A stretch of 64,000 nucleotides of DNA, from positions 3,286,001 to 3,350,000 of the forward strand of contig NZ_CP108046.1 of the NCBI RefSeq assembly GCF_041435115.1, in the 5' to 3' direction. This document shows, one piece after another, positions 1 to 9,820 of this stretch (position 1 is its first letter; each line of letters starts with the position of its first letter). The DNA comes from Streptomyces sp. NBC_00289 (GTDB lineage Bacteria > Actinomycetota > Actinomycetes > Streptomycetales > Streptomycetaceae). The position numbers and the translations under genes were made by a program. The notes below the pieces were generated by a model that was given only the letters and a program-made list of their open reading frames with translations, searched no databases and was not told the DNA's origin.

Positions 1-231
1 CCTCGGGGTGGCGCAGATCGGGACCAGGTTGGCGCCGGCGTAGCACAGGGAGGTCAGCATGCCGCCCTCGTACCAGCCCCACATCTCGCCGCCGAGCCGC
101 CATGGATCCAGGCCGGCGATCCGTACCCGGGAGGTGACGAAGGCGTTGGCGACCGGCTCGCGGTCGAGGACGGCGAGCGCGGCGTCCAGGTCACTCGGTT
201 CGAGAACCCGGGAAGTGGTCTGGGTCAACAC
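1..231 (-). CDS. GNAT-type acetyltransferase, partial (3' end outside window)
   Basis: The minus strand reads in frame from a GTG at 231 to the window edge (77 codons), so only the N-terminus is seen. The residues include LEPSDLDAAL, FVTSRVRIAG, LDPWRLGGEMWGWYEGG and SLCYAGANLVPI, which I recognise as the N-terminal domain of the actinobacterial GNAT/DUF4081-like acetyltransferases commonly encoded beside ispG. A ribosome-binding site (GGGTGAGG) lies about 7 bases before the GTG; the next codon, TTG, is a possible alternative start. It is divergent from the next gene. The acetyl-CoA-binding part is not in the window, so substrate and activity cannot be judged. Confidence 0.75.
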   Translation of the reverse strand, partial: MLTQTTSRVLEPSDLDAALAVLDREPVANAFVTSRVRIAGLDPWRLGGEMWGWYEGGMLTSLCYAGANLVPICATPR

Positions 232-329
232 GTACGGGGCCTCACCCTAAGGTCTACAGATCTCCGCACTGTACCTGCCGAGAATGTGCCACGCCGCCCC
301 GTGGTACGGCCTCGTGCCAGGATCGGCCC

Positions 330-1067
330 ATGATCTTGCAGACCGAAAGAACGGACGCGCGGACGTGGCCTCAGGAGCAGATGGCCGAGCTGTTCAGTGA
401 GGGCTTTCCACGGTTCATCACCGCCGATCGGCTGGGCAAGCAGTACATAGGCCGGGTCAGGGAGTGGTTCGGCGATCTGGACCTCATGCTGCTGGACGAG
501 GCGGGCGTGCCGGTCGCCGGCGGGTGGGGAGTGCCGGTCCGCTGGGACGGGCAGACCGACACACTGCCGTCGGGCTACAGCGACGCCCTGGTCAGGGCCG
601 TCGAGGGAAGGGAGCAGGGGGTCGTGCCGGACACCCTGGTGATCTGCGGCGCGATCGTCACTCCGTCGCTCAAGGGCCGTGGGCTGGCGGGCCGGACGCT
701 GTCGACGCTGCGGGACACCGGCCTGGCGGCGGGCCTGAGCCGGGTCCTCGCGCCCGTGCGGCCGACGACGAAGGCGCGGTACCCGCTGACGCCGATCGCT
801 TCCTTCATGCACTGGCGCCGGTCCGACGGTGCGGCCCTCGACCCGTGGATCCGGACCCATGAGCGTCTCGGCGCGGAGATCCTGGCGGCGGCGCCGGCCT
901 CGCAGACGATGACGGGCACGGTCGCCGAGTGGGAGGACTGGACGGGACTGGCCCTCCCCGAGTCCGGCGACTACGTCATCCCGGACGGGCTGAGCGTGCT
1001 GCGCGTCGACCGGGACGCCGACAACGGGGTCTACCAGGAGCCCAACGTCTGGATGCGTCACGTCTGA
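330..1067 (+). CDS. GNAT-like N-acetyltransferase (245 aa)
   Basis: This is a 245-residue soluble protein. A central stretch (about residues 100-130: VICGAIVTPSLKGRGLAGRT) looks like the GNAT acetyl-CoA loop, with a degenerate R/Q-x-x-G-x-G/A motif (KGRGLAG). The N-terminal half is a mixed alpha/beta fold and the C-terminus ends in a conserved-looking NVWMRHV. No signal peptide or membrane segment is visible. The start is an ATG. The last 10 bases overlap, tail to tail, the next acetyltransferase gene on the other strand. The substrate is unknown. The family call rests on the loop motif and length, and it could instead be a related N-acyltransferase-like protein. Confidence 0.7.
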   Translation: MILQTERTDARTWPQEQMAELFSEGFPRFITADRLGKQYIGRVREWFGDLDLMLLDEAGVPVAGGWGVPVRWDGQTDTLPSGYSDALVRAVEGREQGVVPDTLVICGAIVTPSLKGRGLAGRTLSTLRDTGLAAGLSRVLAPVRPTTKARYPLTPIASFMHWRRSDGAALDPWIRTHERLGAEILAAAPASQTMTGTVAEWEDWTGLALPESGDYVIPDGLSVLRVDRDADNGVYQEPNVWMRHV

Positions 1068-1609
1068 GGGCGGGACGCGAGATCGCTGCGCAGGCGGTAC
1101 AGGACGCTGGGCCGCAGCGGTCCTTCGGGCGCGGTGGGGTCGTCGAAGTCGTCGGCCGGGTCGCGGGTCATGCCCAGGCGCCGCATCACCGCCTGCGAAC
1201 GGAGGTTGGTGGCCGTGGTGACGGCGAGGATCTCGGCCAGGCCGAGGCTCTGGAAGCCGAACTCGAGGACGGCGCGGGCCGCTTCGGTGGCGTATCCGTG
1301 GCCCCAGGCCGCCCGGGCCAGCCGCCAGCCGACCTCGACTCCGGTGAAGGGCATGTCCTCCTCGACGGGGTCGAGCCCGGTGAACCCGACGAACTCGCGG
1401 GTGCCCGCCACCTCCACGGCCCACCAGCCCCAGCCGCGCCGGTCGAGGTCGGCCTGGAAGGACGCGACGGACGCGGCGCTCTGCTCGGCCGTGAGGAGTT
1501 CGGGGAAGTGTTCCCGGACCTCGGGGTCGGCGTTCATGGCGGCCCAGGGGGCGAGATCGGAGTCCCGCCAGGTGCGGAGGACGAGTCGCTCGGTACGCAG
1601 TTCGGACAT
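1058..1609 (-). CDS. RimJ/RimL-type GNAT N-acetyltransferase (183 aa)
   Basis: The protein has the typical size and layout of RimJ/RimL acetyltransferases. It opens with LRTERLVLRTWRDSDL (residues 4-19), has the GFTGLDPVE strand near residue 80, the acetyl-CoA loop region GVEVGWRLARAAWGHGYATEA (given here in part: AWGHGYATEA, about 101-110), and the C-terminal NLRSQAVMRRLGM motif near residue 140. Members transfer an acetyl group from acetyl-CoA to N-termini of proteins or small amines; the substrate here cannot be told. The ATG at 1609 lacks a strong ribosome-binding site. Its end overlaps the convergent gene by 10 bases. Confidence 0.88.
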   Translation of the reverse strand: MSELRTERLVLRTWRDSDLAPWAAMNADPEVREHFPELLTAEQSAASVASFQADLDRRGWGWWAVEVAGTREFVGFTGLDPVEEDMPFTGVEVGWRLARAAWGHGYATEAARAVLEFGFQSLGLAEILAVTTATNLRSQAVMRRLGMTRDPADDFDDPTAPEGPLRPSVLYRLRSDLASRPQT

Positions 1610-1708
1610 CGCGCCAAGCTAACGCGATCATGTGCGCGCGGCGATCGAATAAATCGCATGCGCGGGGAAGGCGGTGGGCGGACCCTCACCCGCGGACCTC
1701 CACCGCCG

Positions 1709-1731
1709 CGGGGCGCCGTGTCGGCGCCCCG
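1709..1731. terminator. Hairpin downstream of ispG
   Basis: A perfect 10-bp stem (CGGGGCGCCG / CGGCGCCCCG) with a 3-base TGT loop lies 14 bases past the ispG stop codon. There is no T-tract, as is usual for Streptomyces terminators. It would end transcription of the dxr-rseP-ispG strand. Confidence 0.6.
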
Positions 1732-1744
1732 CCCCGGATGCCGG

Positions 1745-2902
<1,158 letters not shown>

Positions 2903-3069
2903 CTGCTGTGCAACCCCAAGTCGTGGATCAAGGTCCGGTCCCGTCAGCAGCGGGCTCCAGACTTCGAGATTACGGCACGCCCCGAGGCCGGAGCACATCC
3001 CGCCCGTAAACCCACTCGATGGAGGGCGGCCCGGAAATCGACGTTCCGGACCGCCACGAACTGCTGTGA

Positions 3070-4374
3070 CTAGGAGATGCGCACCGGGTTGACCACATCC
3101 GCGATCAGCACGAGCAGGGTGAAGCAGACGAAGACACCGGCCACCACGTAGGCCACCGGCATCAGCTTCGCCACGTCGAACGGACCCGGGTCCGGGCGGC
3201 GCAGCACCTTCGCCGCACTGCGGCGCAGGGACTCCCACAGGGCGCCCGCGATGTGTCCGCCGTCGAGCGGGAGCAGCGGGAGCATGTTGAAGAGGAACAG
3301 GGAGAGGTTGAAGCCGCCGAGCAGCATCACGAACATGGCGAGCTGCTGCGAGGCCGGGATGTCGAGGGTGGCGATCTCGCCGCCCACCCGGGCCGCGCCG
3401 ACGATGCCCATCGGGGAGTCGGGCTCACGCGGCCCGTCGCCGAAGGCCGCGTCCCACAGTGCGGGGATCTTGGAGGGCAGGGCCGCGAGGGAGTCGACGG
3501 CGTCGCCCACCCGGTCACCCATCCAGGTCACGGACTCGCCGAAGTCCTGCTTGACGACGCCGGTGGCCGCGCTGAAGCCGAGGAAGCCGGCCTCGACGTA
3601 CTGGCCCTGGACGTACGCTCCGCTCGAGTCCTTCTTGGCGACCCGGTTGGTGGCGATCTTGGTGTGCAGGGTCACCTCCTGGCCCTTGCGGTCGACGACG
3701 ATCGCCACGTCCTTGCCGGCGCTGACGCGGATCAGGTCGGAGAGCTTGTTCCAGTCGTCGGTGCGCACTCCGGCGAACGCCACGATCCGGTCGTCCTGCT
3801 TCAGGCCCGCGGCCGCGGCCGGGGAGGCCTGGTCGGTCTTCTTGCAGGAGTCGCGGTTCTCGCTCTGCGCGATGACGCACGGGGAGACCGAGGCGACGGT
3901 GGTGGTCTGCTGCTGGATGCCGAAGCCCATCAGCACGGTGAAGAACAGGCCCACCGCGAGGATGAGGTTCATGAAGGGGCCCGCGAACATCACGATGACC
4001 CGCTTCCACGGCTTGCGCGTGTAGAAGAGGCGGGTCTCGTCACCCTCCCTGACCTCCTCGAACGCGGCCGAGCGGGCGTCCTCGATCATGCCTCGCCAGG
4101 GCGAGGTGGAACGTGCCTCGAGGCGGCCGTCGGGGCCGGGCGGGAACATGCCGATCATGCGGATGTAGCCACCGAACGGGACGGCCTTGACCCCGTACTC
4201 GGTCTCACCCTTCTTGCGTGACCAGATGGTCGGGCCGAAGCCGACCATGTACTGCGGCACGCGGATACCGAAGAGCTTGGCCGTGGACAGGTGCCCCAGC
4301 TCGTGCCACGCGATCGAGACCAGCAGGCCGAACGCGAAGACGACTATGCCGAGGATGAACATCAGGGTCGTCAT
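3070..4374 (-). CDS. rseP: RseP-like intramembrane zinc metalloprotease (M50, site-2 protease)
   Basis: This 434-residue membrane protease of the site-2 family cleaves within transmembrane segments, typically anti-sigma factors or signal-peptide remnants. The zinc site HELGH lies at residues 24-28 inside the first membrane segment. [11 protein letters not shown] loop follows, then a central PDZ-like domain ([17 protein letters not shown]) and C-terminal membrane helices with the conserved [12 protein letters not shown] motif supplying the third zinc ligand. The ATG at 4374 overlaps the dxr stop codon (ATGA), so the two are probably translationally coupled. Pairing of dxr and a site-2 protease gene is common in bacteria. 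The substrate is not evident here. Confidence 0.95.
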   Translation of the reverse strand: MTTLMFILGIVVFAFGLLVSIAWHELGHLSTAKLFGIRVPQYMVGFGPTIWSRKKGETEYGVKAVPFGGYIRMIGMFPPGPDGRLEARSTSPWRGMIEDARSAAFEEVREGDETRLFYTRKPWKRVIVMFAGPFMNLILAVGLFFTVLMGFGIQQQTTTVASVSPCVIAQSENRDSCKKTDQASPAAAAGLKQDDRIVAFAGVRTDDWNKLSDLIRVSAGKDVAIVVDRKGQEVTLHTKIATNRVAKKDSSGAYVQGQYVEAGFLGFSAATGVVKQDFGESVTWMGDRVGDAVDSLAALPSKIPALWDAAFGDGPREPDSPMGIVGAARVGGEIATLDIPASQQLAMFVMLLGGFNLSLFLFNMLPLLPLDGGHIAGALWESLRRSAAKVLRRPDPGPFDVAKLMPVAYVVAGVFVCFTLLVLIADVVNPVRIS

Positions 4375-5627
4375 GCACGGGCCTCCGCCGTATGTGTCGT
4401 CAGTTCCCTTGCCCGGGTCCGTGCCCAGGTCTCCGCGTCGAGGACGTCCGCGACGGTGAGCGAGGTTCCCGTATCCGGGGTGCCGTGCTCCTCCACCACC
4501 CTCGTCACGGTCTCCATGATGCCGGTGAACGGCAGTGCGCCGGACCGGAAGGCCTCGACACACTCCTCGTTGGCCGCATTGAACACCGCGGGAGCCGTGC
4601 CCGCGAGCTGTCCCACGTGCCGGGCGAGCCCGACCGAGGGGAACGCGTCGCCGTCGAGGGGGAAGAACTCCCAGGTCGACGCCGTACTCCAGTCGAAGGC
4701 CGGCGCGGCGTCCGGGACGCGCTCCGGCCAGCCGAGACCGATGGCGATCGGCCCGCGCATGTCGGGGGGCGTCGCCTGGGCCAGTGTCGATCCGTCCGTG
4801 AACTCAACCATCGAGTGGACATACGACTGCGGGTGTACGACGACCTCAATGCGATCGAAGGGAATGTCGTAGAGGAGGTGCGCCTCGATGACTTCCAGGC
4901 CCTTGTTGACGAGGGTCGCGGAGTTGATCGTGATCACCGGACCCATGGCCCAGGTGGGGTGCGCGAGCGCGTCCTCGACGGTGACGTGCGCCAGCTCGTC
5001 CTTCGTACGGCCCCGGAAGGGACCGCCGGAGGCGGTGACGACGAGTTTGCGGACGTCCGCGCGGGTGCCGGCCGCCAGCGCCTGGAAGAGAGCGGCGTGC
5101 TCGGAGTCGACCGGGATGATCTGCCCCGGCTTGGCGAGGGCCTTGACCAGCGGCCCGCCCACGATGAGCGATTCCTTGTTGGCGAGCGCCAGGGTGCGGC
5201 CCGCTTCCAGGGCGGCGAGGGTCGGGGCGAGCCCGATGGACCCCGTGATGCCGTTGAGGACCGTGTGGCAGTCGGAGGCGGCGAGCCGGGTGGCCGCCTC
5301 CGGTCCGGCCAGGATCTCGGGGAGCGGCTCCGCCGTGCCGTACCGCGCGGCGAGCGCCTCGCGCAGTGCCGGTACGACGTCCTCGCGGGCCACGGCCACG
5401 GTCCGCGCCCGCAGCCGGTGCGCCTGTTCGGCGAGCAGGGCGACCCGTCCGCCGTTGGCGGAGAGTCCGGTGACCCGGAACCGGTCCGGGTTGCGCAGGA
5501 CGAGATCGATGGCCTGGGTGCCGATCGAGCCGGTGGAGCCGAGGATCACCACGTCCTTCGGGCCGTCGCCCGCCACGGGGTCGTAGACGAGGTGCGGGTC
5601 GGCGAGGGGGGCTGGGCTGTCGCTCAT
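4371..5627 (-). CDS. dxr: 1-deoxy-D-xylulose 5-phosphate reductoisomerase
   Basis: Dxr (IspC) makes 2-C-methyl-D-erythritol 4-phosphate from DXP with NADPH, the committed MEP step. The 418-residue protein has the NADPH-binding GSTGSIG at 30-36, the NKESLIVGG motif, and the metal-binding VDSEH with Asp174 and Glu176. The flexible-loop and C-terminal segments ([28 protein letters not shown]) are intact. The ATG at 5627 follows a GGGGGG stretch closely and is the only in-frame ATG near the family start. It overlaps the protease gene downstream by 4 bases. About 76 bases upstream is an unusual AT-rich 10-bp tandem repeat (5704-5760), a possible regulatory array. Confidence 0.97.
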   Translation of the reverse strand: MSDSPAPLADPHLVYDPVAGDGPKDVVILGSTGSIGTQAIDLVLRNPDRFRVTGLSANGGRVALLAEQAHRLRARTVAVAREDVVPALREALAARYGTAEPLPEILAGPEAATRLAASDCHTVLNGITGSIGLAPTLAALEAGRTLALANKESLIVGGPLVKALAKPGQIIPVDSEHAALFQALAAGTRADVRKLVVTASGGPFRGRTKDELAHVTVEDALAHPTWAMGPVITINSATLVNKGLEVIEAHLLYDIPFDRIEVVVHPQSYVHSMVEFTDGSTLAQATPPDMRGPIAIGLGWPERVPDAAPAFDWSTASTWEFFPLDGDAFPSVGLARHVGQLAGTAPAVFNAANEECVEAFRSGALPFTGIMETVTRVVEEHGTPDTGTSLTVADVLDAETWARTRARELTTHTAEARA

Positions 5628-5703
5628 CCCCCCATTGTGGCCGCATCGGACGCCCGGGAGGACAGCACGTCCCTCGGGAGGGTGTCTTATCTCGACTCGG
5701 CAC

Positions 5704-5760
5704 CGAATGGAATCGAATGGATCCCAATGAATCCGAATGAATCTGAATGGGACTGAATCC
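5704..5760. repeat. 10-bp tandem repeat, AT-rich, upstream of dxr
   Basis: Five and a half degenerate copies of a 10-base unit (CGAATGGATC-like; each with AATGG or AATGA) run from 5704 to 5760. The stretch is far richer in A+T than its surroundings and the period matches about one DNA helical turn. It lies 77-133 bases upstream of the dxr start. Confidence 0.85.
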
Positions 5761-5810
5761 GCCCATGTGAAGGCGGGGTGAAGGCCTCCTGGTGCCGGTA
5801 CTTCCGCCGA

Positions 5811-5885
5811 CGGCCGGTGGGTCGACGGCCGGTGGGTCGACGACCGGTGGAGCGACATCCGGTGGAGCGACACCCGGCAGGCAGC
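5811..5885. repeat. 15-bp tandem repeat
   Basis: Five adjoining 15-base units of the form CGGCCGGTGGGTCGA occur; the first two are identical and later ones diverge. No function is apparent. The units are a multiple of three, so they leave open frames on both strands that I regard as incidental. Confidence 0.85.
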
Positions 5886-5965
5886 ACCCGGCGAAGGCGT
5901 CCTCGGGCCCGGCCCCGCGTTCGTGGACGACGCGGGTCCGGGCGACGCGTACCGCTGACCGGCTG

Positions 5966-7906
5966 TCAGCGGATGGGGCGGTGCACGTTCTCCCGCTCAC
6001 TGGGTCCGGGGGTCGCGTCGGCGATCCACGGGCCGTCTCCCGAGGGGTCGACGATTCCCTGCTCCAGCCACTCGTAGGTGCCCGCCAGGACGCCCTTGAC
6101 GACCTTGCGGTCGAGGTCGTCGGTGTTGCTCCACAGGCGGCCGAAGAGTTCCTCCACGCGGATGCGGGATTGGCGGCAGAAGGCGTCCGCCAGCTGGTAG
6201 GCCTCGCGGCCGTGATCGCCCTGGTCGCGCAGGAGTTCGGCCCGTACACAGGCCGCGCTCATCGCGAACAGCTCCGCGCCGATGTCCACGACCCGGCCGA
6301 GGAAGCCCTGCTTGGTCTCCATCCGGCCCTGCCAGCGGGACATGGCGTAGAAGGTGGAGCGGGCGAGCTTGCGGGCGGTGCGTTCGACGTAGCGCAGATG
6401 CCCGGACAGGTCCACGCCGTGCCTGAACTCGCCGTAGGAACGCGGGAGCTGACCCGGCCCGGTGACCAGTTTCGGCAGCCACTTGGCGTAGAAGACACCC
6501 GCGTTCGCGCCCGCCTTCGCCTTGTCCGACAGGGACTTGTCGGGGTCGATCAGGTCACCGGCCACCGACAGGTGGGCGTCGACCGCCTCGCGGGCGATCA
6601 GCAGGTGCATGATCTCGGTGGAGCCCTCGAAGATGCGGTTGATCCGCAGGTCGCGCAGGATCTGCTCGGCGGGGACCGCGCGTTCGCCGCGGGCTGCCAG
6701 GGAGGCCGCCGTCTCGAAGCCGCGGCCGCCGCGGATCTGGACCAGTTCGTCGGCCATCAGACAGGCCATCTCAGAGCCGTACAGCTTGGCGAGGGCGGCC
6801 TCGATGCGGATGTCGTTGCGGTCCTCGTCGGCCATCTGGCTGGACAGGTCGACGACGGCCTCCAGGGCGAAGGTCGTCGCCGCGATGAAGCTGATCTTCG
6901 CGCCGACCGCCTCGTGGAAGGCCACCGGCTTGCCCCACTGCTCCCGCGCCGCCGACCACTCCCGGGCGATCTTCAGGCACCACTTGCCGGCGCCCACGCA
7001 CATCGCGGGCAGCGACAGCCGGCCGGTGTTGAGGGTGGTGAGCGCGATCTTCAGGCCGGCGCCCTCGGGGCCGATCCGGTTCGCGGCGGGAACGCGGACC
7101 CGGTGGAAGCGCGTCACGCCGTTCTCCAGGCCCCGCAGGCCCATGAACGCGTTGCGGTGCTCGACCGTGACGCCCTCGGAGCCGGCCTCCACGACGAACG
7201 CCGTGATGCCGCCCTTGTGACCCTCGGACTTCGGCACCCGCGCCATCACGACGAGGAGGTCGGCGACCACACCGTTGGTCGTCCACAGCTTCACCCCGTC
7301 GAGGACGTAGTCGTCCCCGTCCGGGACCGCGCTGGTGGCCAGGCGCGCCGGGTCCGAGCCGACGTCCGGCTCGGTGAGCAGGAACGCCGAGATGTCGGTC
7401 CGGGCGCAGCGCGGCAGGAACCGCTCCTTCTGCTCCTGCGTGCCGAACATCTTCAGCGGCTGCGGTACGCCGATCGACTGATGGGCGGACAGCAGGGCGC
7501 CGATCGCCGGGCTGGCCGAGCCGACCAGGGCGAGGGCCTTGTTGTAGTAGACCTGCGTGAGGCCGAGGCCGCCGTACTTGGTGTCGATCTTCATGCCGAG
7601 GGCGCCGAGCTCCTTGAGCCCGTCGACCACCTCGTCGGGGATCTGCGCCTCGCGTTCGATCCGGGCCGAGTCGATCTTCGTCTCGCAGAAGTCGCGCAGT
7701 TTGGCGAGGAACTCCTCGCCGCGCTGGGCGTCCTGGTCGGCCGGGAGCGGGTGGGGGTGGATGAGGTCGAGGCGGAAGCGTCCGAGGAACAGTTCCTTGG
7801 CGAAGCTGGGCTTGCGCCAGTCCTGTTCCCGGGCGGCCTCCGCCACCTGACGGGCCTCCCGTTCGGTGACGGCTGGTCGGGAGGAGTGGGTGGGTGGAGC
7901 GGACAT
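5966..7906 (-). CDS. Long acyl-CoA dehydrogenase family protein (646 aa)
   Basis: This FAD flavoenzyme of fatty-acid beta-oxidation type introduces the alpha-beta double bond in acyl-CoA. Visible motifs are [13 protein letters not shown] (FAD/substrate loop, near residue 170), KLWTTNG, the [16 protein letters not shown] strand, GGRGFE, and the C-terminal [11 protein letters not shown] with the usual catalytic-base position. At 646 residues it is much longer than the common 380-aa members; the extra ~200 C-terminal residues are helical, like the long mitochondrial VLCAD/ACAD9-type and actinobacterial homologues. I chose the ATG at 7906, which has a GAGGTGAG ribosome-binding site 5-8 bases away; a GTG nine bases upstream is possible. 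It stands alone, followed by repeats. The acyl chain specificity is not known. Confidence 0.93.
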   Translation of the reverse strand: MSAPPTHSSRPAVTEREARQVAEAAREQDWRKPSFAKELFLGRFRLDLIHPHPLPADQDAQRGEEFLAKLRDFCETKIDSARIEREAQIPDEVVDGLKELGALGMKIDTKYGGLGLTQVYYNKALALVGSASPAIGALLSAHQSIGVPQPLKMFGTQEQKERFLPRCARTDISAFLLTEPDVGSDPARLATSAVPDGDDYVLDGVKLWTTNGVVADLLVVMARVPKSEGHKGGITAFVVEAGSEGVTVEHRNAFMGLRGLENGVTRFHRVRVPAANRIGPEGAGLKIALTTLNTGRLSLPAMCVGAGKWCLKIAREWSAAREQWGKPVAFHEAVGAKISFIAATTFALEAVVDLSSQMADEDRNDIRIEAALAKLYGSEMACLMADELVQIRGGRGFETAASLAARGERAVPAEQILRDLRINRIFEGSTEIMHLLIAREAVDAHLSVAGDLIDPDKSLSDKAKAGANAGVFYAKWLPKLVTGPGQLPRSYGEFRHGVDLSGHLRYVERTARKLARSTFYAMSRWQGRMETKQGFLGRVVDIGAELFAMSAACVRAELLRDQGDHGREAYQLADAFCRQSRIRVEELFGRLWSNTDDLDRKVVKGVLAGTYEWLEQGIVDPSGDGPWIADATPGPSERENVHRPIR

Positions 7907-8546
7907 GAGGCTCACCTCGCCGCGAATCGGGATCTTGGGACCGTATGGTTACCGACGGGTGCTACCCGATCGTATGTACCCGATCCCGGGCGGGGCCACC
8001 ACCCCTCGCGCGGCCGTCGGTCCGATGCCGGCCAGGTGCGGCCAGGCTCCCCGAGGGCCCGAATCCCGGCGGATCACGGTCCCGGACACGGTGCCGAAGG
8101 CGTGTTTTCCCCGCCGGGCGGCTTGGGCCGGACGAGTGCACGGCCGGAGGGGTGTAGGTCCGGCCGACGGGGCCTAATCGCCGTTCCGTCTGCGGGTCGA
8201 TCGCCGTTCCGTCGGCGGACCGTAACGCCGTCCCGTCGGCGCGCCGATCGCCGTCCCCTCGGCGGCCCGATCGCCGTTCCGTCGGCGCGCCGATCGCCGT
8301 CCCCTCGGCGCGCCGAATCACCATCCCCCCGGCGGGCCGTAACACCGTCCCGCCCGGGGCCAGACCGCCGTCCCACCCGAGGGCCGGACCGCCGCCCGGC
8401 CCGAAGAGCCGCAAGCCCGTCCGGACGGACGCGGTCCGCGGTGTTGCGCCGGGGGTCCCTCCGGGGGGACGGTTCGGGTACGGCCCCCGTGCCGGCACCC
8501 GCCGGGAGGCCGTTCCGACGGCGCGGAGCGGTCGCAGGAGAAAAGC
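7907..8546. other. Long intergenic region upstream of the LacI regulator gene
   Basis: About 640 bases without a credible gene. Much of it is taken by a degenerate 23-24-bp tandem repeat (8174-8410). The frame of the downstream LacI gene stays open all the way through this region, but the sequence is compositionally biased and repeat-driven and shows no protein family. The left end should hold the promoter of the acyl-CoA dehydrogenase gene. Confidence 0.55.
8174..8410. repeat. Degenerate 23-24-bp tandem repeat, about ten copies
   Basis: Units of the type CGATCGCCGTCCCCTCGGCG, sometimes beginning CGTAACGCCGT or CGAATCACCAT, follow each other about ten times and decay towards the right end. 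They lie between the acyl-CoA dehydrogenase and LacI genes. Internal CGGCGCGCCG palindromes allow hairpins. Confidence 0.8.
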
Positions 8547-8564
8547 TGTCGAAGCGCTTCGACA
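8547..8564. promoter_or_regulatory. Operator O1 for the LacI-family regulator
   Basis: A perfect 18-bp palindrome, TGTCGAAGCGCTTCGACA, lies 105 bases upstream of the LacI gene. The central CG with symmetric arms is typical of LacI-family operators. The same core recurs at 8640, 23080 and 23273, all in front of genes of this sugar locus. Confidence 0.85.
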
Positions 8565-8635
8565 ACCTATGGACACCCACTCGCGGTGGGGCTACTGTCG
8601 AACCACCCCCACCCGCCACTGTTCGCACTGCGCAC

Positions 8636-8652
8636 TGTCGAAGCGCTTCACA
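8636..8652. promoter_or_regulatory. Operator O2 for the LacI-family regulator
   Basis: TGTCGAAGCGCTTCACA holds the same GAAGCGCTTC core as O1 with one arm imperfect. It ends 16 bases before the start codon of the LacI gene, so binding here would block the gene's own expression, suggesting autoregulation, possibly by looping with O1. Confidence 0.82.
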
Positions 8653-8668
8653 AAGCTTGGAGAGCTGG

Positions 8669-9685
8669 ATGGTCACCCTCGCCGAGGTCGCCCAGCACGC
8701 CGGAGTCTCGGCGAGCACGGTGAGCTATGTCCTCAGCGGCAAGCGGTCCATCTCCGCGACCACCCGGCAGCGGGTCGAGCAGAGCATCCGCCGCCTCGGC
8801 TACCACCCGAACGCGGGCGCCCGCGCCCTGGCCAGCAGCAAGTCGAACATCATCGCGCTGATGATCCCGCTGCGCACCGACATGTACGTGCCGGTGATGA
8901 TGGAGATCGCCATCGCGGTGGCCACCACCGCGCGCACCCACGGGTACGACGTGTTGCTGCTCACCGGCGAGGAAGGGCCCGACGCCGTGCGCCGCGTCAC
9001 CGGCAGCGGACTCGCCGACGCGATGATCCTGATGGACGTCGAGCTGGACGACGAGCGGCTGCCGCTGCTGCGCGGCACCGACCAGCCGTCCGTACTGATC
9101 GGGCTGCCCGCCGACACCAGCGGCCTGACCTGCGTCGACCTCGACTTCCGCGCGACGGGCGCCCTGTGCGTCGAGCACCTGGCGATGCTCGGCCACCGTG
9201 ACATCGCTGTCATCGGCGAGGCCCCCGCGGTCTATGAGCGACACACCGGTTTCGCCGAGCGCACCCTCGACGGACTCCGCTCCCGCGCACGGGAGTTGGG
9301 GGTACGGCTGCTGCACCGGCCGTGCGAGGGCGGGTACGACGCGATGGCCGTCACCCTCGCCCGGGTCCTGGACGAACGCCCGGGCACCACCGGGTTCGTC
9401 GTGCAGAACGAGTCGGCGGTCGAACCGCTGCTCGCCCTGCTGCGCCAGCAGGGCCGCGCCGTCCCCGAGGACGTGTCGGTGGTCGCCATCTGCCCCGACC
9501 AGGTCGCCCAGCAGGCCTCGGTGCGGCTGACCTCCGTCGCCATCCCCGCCCAGGAGATGGGCCGCCGCGCGGTGGAGTACCTGGTCGCCAAGCTGGACGG
9601 GCACGGAAGCGACGACGTCGTGCTGATCGCCCCCGAGTTGACGGTACGCACCAGCACGGGGCCCGCCCCGGCCGCCGTTTCCTGA
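8669..9685 (+). CDS. LacI-family transcriptional regulator of the xyloglucan locus
   Basis: The 338-residue protein has a LacI helix-turn-helix at residues 2-25 (VTLAEVAQHAGVSASTVSYV), the hinge segment (NAGARALASSKSNIIALMIP) and a periplasmic-binding-protein-like effector domain ending near residue 330. The ATG at 8669 follows GGAGAG by 4 bases; the frame is open far upstream but only this start fits the family. Two operators (8547-8564, 8636-8652) precede it. I infer that it represses itself, the downstream GH31, and the divergent binding-protein and GH3 genes, and that a xyloglucan-derived oligosaccharide releases it. The inducer is not shown by the sequence. Confidence 0.95.
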   Translation: MVTLAEVAQHAGVSASTVSYVLSGKRSISATTRQRVEQSIRRLGYHPNAGARALASSKSNIIALMIPLRTDMYVPVMMEIAIAVATTARTHGYDVLLLTGEEGPDAVRRVTGSGLADAMILMDVELDDERLPLLRGTDQPSVLIGLPADTSGLTCVDLDFRATGALCVEHLAMLGHRDIAVIGEAPAVYERHTGFAERTLDGLRSRARELGVRLLHRPCEGGYDAMAVTLARVLDERPGTTGFVVQNESAVEPLLALLRQQGRAVPEDVSVVAICPDQVAQQASVRLTSVAIPAQEMGRRAVEYLVAKLDGHGSDDVVLIAPELTVRTSTGPAPAAVS

Positions 9686-9820
9686 CCCCGGAACCGCCGC
9701 ACCTCGGCCCTCACCAGGGCACCGCCATGCCCGGGCTCCCCCGCCCGCACGCCTGAGCACGCACTCCTTCACGCACGCCCGCACGCCGGCCCCCCGCACT
9801 CCTTCAAAGGAGCACCCCAC

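Larger units (their letters stand above)
5628..5965. other. Intergenic region between dxr and the acyl-CoA dehydrogenase gene
   Basis: This 338-bp gap has no convincing gene. It contains the two tandem repeats listed separately (10-bp units at 5704-5760 and 15-bp units at 5811-5885). Short open frames exist in both strands, but they arise from the repeats and have no recognisable residues. Confidence 0.6.

Noticed and set aside
2903..3238. N-terminal extension of IspG by 112 residues
   Set aside because: The extension has no family similarity and the ATG at 2902 gives the standard 385-residue protein.
5687..5887. Small minus-strand ORF upstream of dxr with repeated arginine-rich residues
   Set aside because: Its residues follow from the 10- and 15-bp tandem repeats; there is no ribosome-binding site or family.
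5792..9685. A 1,297-codon open frame ending with the LacI gene
   Set aside because: Only the last 338 codons show a protein family; the earlier part is antisense to the acyl-CoA dehydrogenase and crosses tandem repeats. Long open frames are expected in such GC-rich DNA.
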